In this document: positions 55,936-64,000 of the stretch, piece after piece | Numbering within the stretch: the stretch's first letter is position 1 | Layout of the letters: each line of letters begins with the position of its first letter | Assembly (NCBI GenBank): GCA_947495795.1 | Contig: CANMAI010000002.1 | Coordinates: 1-64,000 of the forward strand | Reading direction: 5' to 3' | Origin: an uncultured Paracoccaceae bacterium | GTDB taxonomy: Bacteria > Pseudomonadota > Alphaproteobacteria > Rhodobacterales > Rhodobacteraceae | DNA: 64,000 nucleotides | Translations under genes and position numbers: made by a program | The notes under the pieces: model-generated | Told to the model about the DNA's origin: nothing | What the model saw: the letters and a program-made list of their open reading frames with translations, nothing else | Databases searched by the model: none

Positions 55936-56317
55936 ATGCCCGTTCTTCAGATCACGGCCTTGCCGCAAAAAGGAGCCGGAGCGCATTCCGGATGCGCTGG
56001 CTGCGACTTCGATGGCGACTGCCGAAGCTGCCAGCTGCGAGCCTGCCCATGTTTGGGTGACATGGGCAACGATTGAGCCAGGACACTATGTTGAGGGTGG
56101 GGCTGCGGCAGAAGTGCAGCCGGGCGCAACGCATCCGCCCATAGGGCGGCTTCTTTGCTTTGAGGGGATGCCTGTCGCGACGATTGAGGCGGTTTTGCTG
56201 GCCGCCGCAAAGACCTTGAGCCGGGAGCTGTGCATTCCCGGCAACATCTTCATCGAATATGTAGAGGCGCTCTCCGGGAAGGTCGTGGCCGGGGATGGGC
56301 TCGTGCGGAAAGGCTGA
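55936..56317 (+). pseudogene. Tautomerase-like protein, frameshifted in an A run
   Basis: ATG 55936 starts MPVLQITALPQK, a tautomerase-like N-terminus with Pro2. At the A5 run (55969-55973) the frame shifts. With one A fewer the protein continues as EPERIPDALAATSMATAEAA, VWVTWATIEPGHYVEGG and ends IPGNIFIEYVEALSGKVVAG to TGA 56317, about 126 aa. This is either a real inactivating insertion or a homopolymer sequencing error. The 5' part of the longer frame from 55838 is a shadow. Confidence 0.65.
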
Positions 56318-56323
56318 CCCTAT

Positions 56324-57028
56324 TTAGAGCGGCTTCAGGGCGTTGGCGGCGAGTGCCTGATAGTGTGGGATTGCCGCGCGGGCCAAGGCCTCCGCTGGCC
56401 CGCTTAGGCGGGGTAGGGGGCCTTCTGCTCCGGCGAAACCGGTGCTTGCATGGACGGCACCGTACCAGTGCGCGGCCCATGCTCCGTCTGCCGTGTGGCC
56501 GCCTTTGGGCCAGTGGAGCATGGCCGGGTCGTAGGGGATAATGAGAGCGTGGCAGAGGGCTTTGAGCATCGCTGCCGGAGAGGCGCGGATATCCGTGGCG
56601 TTGATCACGATGCCGCCGAGCTGTGCATAGAGAGCCGCCTGTGCCGCAAAGCCGATATCTTGAGCTGTCGGGTTCTCATGCTTGGCGGCGTAGCTCGCGA
56701 CCACGCGGACGGGATGGCGGATGAGGAACACGTTTTGGCATTTAAGCGCCCATTCGAGGGGAAAATCCGCCATGTGGTGGCACATATGCTTCTGGTACCA
56801 GAGCGGCTTGCTCTGCGGGTTCGGCCCGTTGAGATGAGCCGCGATTTCGGCTGGATCGGTGGGATGGTTTGCGAGTATTTCGCCACGCATCGGATGATCG
56901 CGGCCGGTCTTGGCGAGATATGCCGCGTAGAAAGGCTCATCCGAAACGGCACAATCGGGCCGATTGCCAAAGGCGTACATCATGGCTGTGGAAAGGTTGC
57001 GCGGCCCGGACCACATCGCGATTTTCAT
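56324..57028 (-). CDS. Sulfotransferase-like protein
   Basis: 234 aa. It starts [20 protein letters not shown], the P-loop-like PAPS-binding motif, and has the 3'-phosphate motif in [20 protein letters not shown]. The fold is of the sulfotransferase family, though many bacterial members have no proven sulfotransfer. The ATG overlaps the stop of the upstream aminotransferase gene (ATGA at 57025-57028), implying coupled synthesis. The substrate may be a product of the aminotransferase; this is inference. Confidence 0.78.
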   Translation of the reverse strand: MKIAMWSGPRNLSTAMMYAFGNRPDCAVSDEPFYAAYLAKTGRDHPMRGEILANHPTDPAEIAAHLNGPNPQSKPLWYQKHMCHHMADFPLEWALKCQNVFLIRHPVRVVASYAAKHENPTAQDIGFAAQAALYAQLGGIVINATDIRASPAAMLKALCHALIIPYDPAMLHWPKGGHTADGAWAAHWYGAVHASTGFAGAEGPLPRLSGPAEALARAAIPHYQALAANALKPL

Positions 57029-57933
57029 TTGGTGTGCTCTGCGATCAGATCCGCATAGAGACCACGGATACGCTTTGTTGTCGGTCCGAGATCTCCGTTG
57101 CCGATCTGGCGGCCGTCGATGTGGGAGACAGGCGTTTGTGCGCCGAATGTGCCTGTGAGAAAGGCTTCTTCGGCGCTGTAGGTTTCCACGAGGGAGAAGT
57201 TGCATTCATGGACTGGAATTTTGTTGGCGCGGCATAGGTTTATGACGTTTTGGCGGGTAATGCCGTTCATGCAGTAATCGCCGGTGGACGTGATAACCTC
57301 TCCCTTGCGGATGATGAAGAAATTGCAGGCATTGGTGGTGTTCACGAAGCCGTGGATGTCGAGCATCAGCGCCTCATCGGCACCCGCTTTTTCGGCTGCT
57401 ATGCAGGCCATGACGCAATTGAGTTTGGAATGCGAGTTGAGCTTCGGGTCCTGGCTCATCGGAAGGCCGCGGATATGGGGGACGGTGGCGAGCGTGATGG
57501 GGCGGGGGAGCGAGGGCCTTGAATGCTCCATGATGATTGCGATGGTGGGGCCGGACTGGCTGAGGGCTGGGTGCTGGAAGGGGCGGATCTTCGGACCGCG
57601 TGTGACCATGAGGCGGGCGTGGACATCCGTTTCCATGCCGTTGGCGTTGCGTGTGGCCTCCAGCGCTTCGGTGAGGTTTTCGCGGGTGAGGCCGATATCG
57701 AGGTCTATCGCCTTGGCAGCCTCATAAAGCCGGTCGAGGTGTTCGTTCAGGAATGCCCATGTGCCATTGTACAGGCGCAGGCCCTCCCAAACGCCATCGC
57801 CCAGCATGAAGCCGCTGTCGTAAACGCTGACAAGGGCTTCGGCGCGCGGAACGATCTTGCCGTTGAGATAGATCAGGATGCTTTCGTTGCGGAGATCTTC
57901 CTCCGACTGGTGGGTGGTGATCTGGGGCGACAT
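57025..57933 (-). CDS. Class IV aminotransferase (BCAT/D-aminotransferase type)
   Basis: 302 aa. [20 protein letters not shown] and [16 protein letters not shown] start the fold-type IV PLP domain, the PLP lysine is in [14 protein letters not shown], and [20 protein letters not shown] carries the Glu/Thr loop region. The family makes or breaks branched-chain or D-amino acids, or aminodeoxychorismate; I cannot choose. ATG 57933 is the start. Divergent from uvrA with 160 bp between. Coupled to the sulfotransferase-like gene. Confidence 0.82.
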   Translation of the reverse strand: MSPQITTHQSEEDLRNESILIYLNGKIVPRAEALVSVYDSGFMLGDGVWEGLRLYNGTWAFLNEHLDRLYEAAKAIDLDIGLTRENLTEALEATRNANGMETDVHARLMVTRGPKIRPFQHPALSQSGPTIAIIMEHSRPSLPRPITLATVPHIRGLPMSQDPKLNSHSKLNCVMACIAAEKAGADEALMLDIHGFVNTTNACNFFIIRKGEVITSTGDYCMNGITRQNVINLCRANKIPVHECNFSLVETYSAEEAFLTGTFGAQTPVSHIDGRQIGNGDLGPTTKRIRGLYADLIAEHTK

Positions 57934-58093
57934 GCGGTTCTTCCCTGGACGTTGCGCGCCCAGCTTTCGGCAAGTTTCCAGCCTGCGCAAGGGCTTAGAG
58001 GTAGCTTGCAAATATTCACCTTTTGTTCCATCTTTTCGGGGGTGGGATTCCCTGTGTGATGCGTTACATCCAACCCGATTGCAGGAGATGGTG

Positions 58094-60946
<2,853 letters not shown>

Positions 60947-61036
60947 CGCCAAAAGGCCCAGAACGTGCCTTATTCCCGCCCCAGCGAAACGTGAAAACAA
61001 GCCTTGAGGGGCGTAACTGGTACGGGATTTTTGAGT

Positions 61037-61162
61037 ATGGATAAGGTGGTGAGCCTGGGTTTCGTGTTGTGCGCAGCAGTAGCGATTTTTGTGAGTATGA
61101 ATAAAACTGCGATACAGGAACAAGGGCTGGATACGGTCATCGCATCGTATATCGAAGGATAG
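61037..61162 (+). CDS. Possible small membrane peptide (41 aa)
   Basis: The frame reads MDKVVSLGFVLCAAVAIFVS and continues MNKTAIQEQGLDTVIAS to TAG 61162. One hydrophobic helix is evident. The SD is weak (GGGATTTTTGAGT). A strong terminator follows at 61238-61271, so a short transcript is likely, from uvrA read-through or a promoter after it. It may be a real peptide or part of an uncharacterised small RNA. Confidence 0.35.
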   Translation: MDKVVSLGFVLCAAVAIFVSMNKTAIQEQGLDTVIASYIEG

Positions 61163-61237
61163 ATGAGGCAGGTTCCGGGCGCCAGAGAGATGGTTGCCCG
61201 TGGCCGCTTCAGGGGTAGACTTTGAGCAGTGACCTGA

Positions 61238-61271
61238 GCCATGGCGGAAGTATTCCGTCATGGCTTTTTTT
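61238..61271 (+). terminator. Rho-independent terminator
   Basis: GCCATG...CATGGC with inner CGGAA/TTCCG stem and seven T residues directly after. It ends transcripts from uvrA and the short segment after it. It also shows that the frame from 61241 cannot be the true start of the following hydrolase. Confidence 0.9.
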
Positions 61272-61318
61272 CGTTTGCGGAGCCATTACGTGAAGCATGT
61301 CTGAACGGAGGTATGCGG

Positions 61319-62260
61319 ATGGTGTGGGGGCGTAGGGCGTTTTGGGGGCTGGCTGGTATTCTGGGCCTGGGGGTTGCCGGGTTCGGCGGAGCCAAGCTCT
61401 TTCCTGAGACCACGGCGGATTACATGATCGCAGGCGTGGAGCTTTCAGCAGGGCTGAAGGCTGGCGTGGTGGAGACGGAGATCGGCCCGCTGCACTATCT
61501 GGAGGCGGGCAGTGGGGAGCCGGTGCTCTTTCTGCACGGGATCTATGCGCGAAAGGAGCACTGGATAGATGTATCCAGAGCGATCTCCGGTGCGTATCGC
61601 GTGATCCTGCTGGATCTTCCCGGGTTTGGTGAAAATGCGGTGCTGGGCGAGGGGGCCTATGATTTCAACGCGCAGGCCCGCAACTTCCGTATTGCTGTTG
61701 ATGCGCTGGAGTTGGAGCGATTTCATATCGCCGCAAACTCGATGTCTGCACAGATTGCGGGGATGTTTGCAGCGGAGACGCCGGAGCGGGTGGCAAGCCT
61801 CGCCTTTATCGGAAGCCCGGTGGGCGTTGCCTCTCCGGTTCGGAGCGAGATGGAGCTAGCACTGGCTGAGGGAAATATCCCTTTGCTGGTGGAGACGCCG
61901 GAGGACTTCTTTGAGAGGATGCCGTGGCTTTTCCCGAAAACCCCTTTCATGCCTGCGCCTGTGCTGGAGACATGGGCCGCAGAAGAGGCGGCGCTGGCGG
62001 AGAACAACCGGCGGATCTGGGCGGAGGTTTCGGCTTCCGAAGGGGCGCCCTTGGAGGAGCTTGCGCCGGATCTGACGATGCCCTCCCTGATTGTCTGGTG
62101 CGATGAAGATCGGATCTTTCACCCCAGTGGTGGGCCGGTGCTGGAAGATGCGCTTGGTGATGGCAGGCTTGTTGCGCTGAAAGGGTGCGGCCATGTTCCA
62201 ATGCTGGATAAGCCGCGGAAGGTGGGCGAGGTGTATCTCGAGTTTCTGAAGGGGCTTTGA
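61319..62260 (+). CDS. Alpha/beta hydrolase, membrane-anchored
   Basis: 313 aa. An N-terminal hydrophobic helix (AFWGLAGILGLGVAGFGGA) could be an uncleaved anchor or signal. The hydrolase core has PVLFLHGIYARKEHWIDVSR, VILLDLPGFGEN, and Ser in FHIAANSMSAQIAG, which is an unusual nucleophile elbow (NSMSA instead of GxSxG). Later Asp (WCDEDRIF) and His (KGCGHVPML) complete a triad. ATG 61319 follows GGAGG; a start at 61241 lies inside a terminator and is rejected. Substrate unknown. Confidence 0.75.
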   Translation: MVWGRRAFWGLAGILGLGVAGFGGAKLFPETTADYMIAGVELSAGLKAGVVETEIGPLHYLEAGSGEPVLFLHGIYARKEHWIDVSRAISGAYRVILLDLPGFGENAVLGEGAYDFNAQARNFRIAVDALELERFHIAANSMSAQIAGMFAAETPERVASLAFIGSPVGVASPVRSEMELALAEGNIPLLVETPEDFFERMPWLFPKTPFMPAPVLETWAAEEAALAENNRRIWAEVSASEGAPLEELAPDLTMPSLIVWCDEDRIFHPSGGPVLEDALGDGRLVALKGCGHVPMLDKPRKVGEVYLEFLKGL

Positions 62261-62261
62261 A

Positions 62262-62600
62262 CTATTTGGTGAAGGTACCCGTGCTTACATGGCCGCCGGG
62301 ATCAATGAAACGGAGTTCGGCACCATCGGGTGATATCCGGGCGGTGTAGCAAGTCCATTCCTCAGTCGGCGGCCATTGGCTGCAATAGTATTGGCTGTCG
62401 GCCCGCCAATAGCCCCAGCTTTCCTGACGCGCGGTGTAGCGGGTGCGGCCGGAGGCATAGAAGGTTTGTATGGCATCTTCATAGGCGAGCGTTTGGCCGG
62501 AGAGGGCTGCGGTGAGTGCCTCTCCCTGAAGCAACGGCCACATTTCGGCCCGGGTCTGTGTGGCTGCGAGGGCGAGCAGGGTGCAGAACCAGACCTTCAC
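62262..62600 (-). CDS. Small exported protein of unknown function
   Basis: 112 aa. Signal peptide VWFCTLLALAATQTRAE, then a compact beta-rich domain (DAIQTFYASGRTRYTARQES, ADSQYYCSQWPPTEEWTCYT, with two Cys for a possible disulfide). GTG 62600 overlaps the mmsB stop (GTGA). It may be periplasmic; I do not recognise the family. It ends next to the convergent hydrolase. Confidence 0.65.
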   Translation of the reverse strand: MKVWFCTLLALAATQTRAEMWPLLQGEALTAALSGQTLAYEDAIQTFYASGRTRYTARQESWGYWRADSQYYCSQWPPTEEWTCYTARISPDGAELRFIDPGGHVSTGTFTK

Positions 62601-63460
62601 CCAGCCCCCCGGAGAGCCGCGAGAACCGCAGAGAAATCGCGCCCTTCGCCGCCAGCTTTGATGAAAGCCTGATAAAGCTCGGTCGCACGGCTGCCCATCG
62701 GTGTTGCGGCATCCACTGCCTCTGCAGCTTCCTGGGAAAGCCGCAGATCTTTCAGCATCAGCTCTGCGGCAAAACCCGGCTTGTAGTCATTGTCGGCAGG
62801 CGATGACGGGCCGATGCCGGGAGCTGGGCAATAGGTGTTGACGGACCAGCAGGCCCCCGAGGAGGTTGAAACCACATCAAAGAGTTTCTGCCAGTCCAAA
62901 TCCAGCTTTTCGGCCAGTGCAAAGGCCTCGCAGGTGCCGAGCATGGAAATGCCGAGGAGCATATTGTTGCAGATCTTGGCAGCCTGTCCGGCCCCCGGTG
63001 CGCCGCAATGCACCGTTTTTCTGCCCATGATCTCGAAGAGAGGGAGCGCTGTGTTGAAAGCCCTTTCCGAACCGCCCGCCATGAACGTGAGCGTGCCTGC
63101 AGTGGCTCCGCCGATACCACCGGAAACGGGCGCATCCACCGCCTGAAGCCCCGCATCCTCAGCTTGCGCTGCCACCGCGCGCGCGCTTTCAACATCGACG
63201 GTTGAACAATCAATCAATGTGCTCCCGGGCTGCATTGCCGGGATGATCTCATCGGCGACGTGCCGCAGGATTGCCCCGTTGGGAAGCATGGTGATCAGAG
63301 CGGCGCAGCCGGTAGCGGCCTCTCGCGCAGAGGCAGCCTCCGCCACCTCCTCGGCCACGGTTCCTGCCACATCAAACCCGCGCACCTCATGCCCGGCTTT
63401 GGCCAGATTGGCCGCCATCGGCGCGCCCATATTCCCCAGCCCGATAAACCCGATCTTCAT
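62597..63460 (-). CDS. mmsB: 3-Hydroxyisobutyrate dehydrogenase
   Basis: 287 aa. NAD-binding GFIGLGNMGAPMAANLAKAG at the N-terminus, substrate loop VDAPVSGGIGGATAGTLTFM, catalytic Lys in GAGQAAKICNNMLLG. It oxidises 3-hydroxyisobutyrate to methylmalonate semialdehyde in valine breakdown. Start ATG 63460. The upstream gene, on the same strand, encodes the enzyme of the previous step, so this is a valine catabolism operon. Confidence 0.9.
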   Translation of the reverse strand: MKIGFIGLGNMGAPMAANLAKAGHEVRGFDVAGTVAEEVAEAASAREAATGCAALITMLPNGAILRHVADEIIPAMQPGSTLIDCSTVDVESARAVAAQAEDAGLQAVDAPVSGGIGGATAGTLTFMAGGSERAFNTALPLFEIMGRKTVHCGAPGAGQAAKICNNMLLGISMLGTCEAFALAEKLDLDWQKLFDVVSTSSGACWSVNTYCPAPGIGPSSPADNDYKPGFAAELMLKDLRLSQEAAEAVDAATPMGSRATELYQAFIKAGGEGRDFSAVLAALRGAG

Positions 63461-63538
63461 GTCACGCCCTCCCCGGAGAGGTGTCATGCCTCCCCTTTTC
63501 ATCTTTCTGAAAACATCCCCGCCGGAGGCTCCGGCGTT

Positions 63539-64000
63539 TTAGCCTGTGCTTTCCTCCGGCATGGAAGCCCAAAGCCCCGCATCTCCGAGCGGCATCAGCA
63601 TGTTCACCATATCCATATGCGGCACCGCTTCCACGCTCTCGTGCTGCCAGTTGGGGGTGCGATCCTTGTCGATGATCATCGCGCGGATACCCTCGATGAA
63701 GTCCCCCTGAGAGGCACTGCGCGATGTAAAGCGGTATTCCATTTCCAGCGCGGGGCGGATGCTCTCGAAAGCACGAACACGGCGGACAAGTTCGACAGTG
63801 CAGGCAACCGAGAGCGGAGAGTTGCGGCGGATGGCCCTGGTGGTCGCTTCGGCCAACTCATCGTCGCCCAGGCCACGCAGGATATCGGCGGCCGTGGCCC
63901 CGGCAAAGGTATCGTCTATGCGCTGGCGGTTGGCCATCAGCGTGCCGTCCGGCGGATCTTCGGCGGCGGCGTCTATCGCCGTATGGTCTCCCGTTTCCTC
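63539..64000 (-). CDS. 3-Hydroxyisobutyryl-CoA hydrolase (C-terminal part)
   Basis: Partial; the frame stays open from 63539 to the right edge, so the N-terminus lies outside the window. The visible 153 residues have the ECH_2-type C-terminus: SPLSVACTVELVRRVRAFES, EMEYRFTSRSASQGDFIEGI and RAMIIDKDRTPNW. These are features of the crotonase-fold hydrolase that yields 3-hydroxyisobutyrate for mmsB. The next gene downstream is mmsB, which fits valine degradation. Confidence 0.85.
   Translation of the reverse strand, partial: EETGDHTAIDAAAEDPPDGTLMANRQRIDDTFAGATAADILRGLGDDELAEATTRAIRRNSPLSVACTVELVRRVRAFESIRPALEMEYRFTSRSASQGDFIEGIRAMIIDKDRTPNWQHESVEAVPHMDMVNMLMPLGDAGLWASMPEESTG

Noticed and set aside
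57934-58093. LexA box (GTTC-N7-GTTC or GAAC-N7-GAAC) for uvrA
   Set aside because: Only GTTCCATCTTTTCGG is near; the second half does not match. No SOS site is claimed for uvrA or ssb.
61241-61318. Longer hydrolase start
   Set aside because: The first codons fall inside a strong terminator; ATG 61319 has GGAGG in front.

Overview
The window looks like chromosome of an alphaproteobacterium of the Rhodobacteraceae (Roseobacter-type). This is inferred from gene content and order, not from a marker gene: a small membrane gene, a signal-peptide protein and xerD back to back with aroK-aroB; TrmFO; a TadE/TadG set; a Zur regulator with a palindromic box; FnrL/FixK-type boxes (TTGAT-N4-ATCAA). I saw no CRISPR array, prophage or replication origin.

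Layout. (1) 1-5600 is a graveyard of mobile DNA: an IS110-family element with a frameshifted transposase and a structured leader that could encode a bridge RNA, an IS1182-family element with a Trp-to-stop transposase, and a translationally coupled DUF3489-DUF2924-serine recombinase module whose recombinase carries a frameshift and a late nonsense codon. It abuts the 3' end of tRNA-Gln(UUG) at 5800-5874. (2) 5981-17278 holds housekeeping genes: a BaiN/HI0933-type flavoprotein, a MuiA-like protein, pyruvate carboxylase, the xerD operon with a 44-aa membrane protein, and aroK-aroB. (3) 17440-23078: a DMT transporter, then Zur with a near-perfect palindromic operator followed by a five-gene zinc operon matching the ZrgABCDE type (His-rich DUF2796 protein, ABC ATPase, FtsX permease, two Tat-type DUF3299 proteins). 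(4) 23176-32296 is a low-oxygen/stress/PHA neighbourhood: a decayed Crp/Fnr gene, a MacB-like ABC ATPase-permease-HlyD set with an FNR-like box, a decayed PHA synthase, an intact phasin, and a P-type cation ATPase. A perfect FNR-type box lies between phasin and ATPase. (5) 32488-36689 is ligA-recG, followed by a 40-aa membrane peptide with a strong terminator and an RTX serralysin-like protease. (6) 38842-46020: an IscU-like protein, hisI, gluQRS, a methyltransferase, trmFO, a DUF6614-like protein and gyrA. (7) 46361-53308: a YopT/C58-like protease, three TadE/TadG-type genes, ssb, a lytic transglycosylase, an esterase and an SDR. (8) 53641-64000: an acidic orphan, a WYL-type regulator with a palindrome facing an SRPBCC gene, a frameshifted tautomerase-like gene, a coupled aminotransferase-sulfotransferase pair divergent from uvrA, an alpha/beta hydrolase, and valine catabolism genes (mmsB and a partial 3-hydroxyisobutyryl-CoA hydrolase) running off the right edge.

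The most notable points are the Zur/zrg operon with two Tat-exported DUF3299 paralogues, a hypoxia regulon whose DNA sites survive although its local Crp/Fnr gene and PHA synthase are dead, the candidate bridge RNA of the IS110 element, the DUF3489-DUF2924-recombinase module, and the C58-type protease beside gyrA. All calls come from reading the sequence and recalling families; no search was run.
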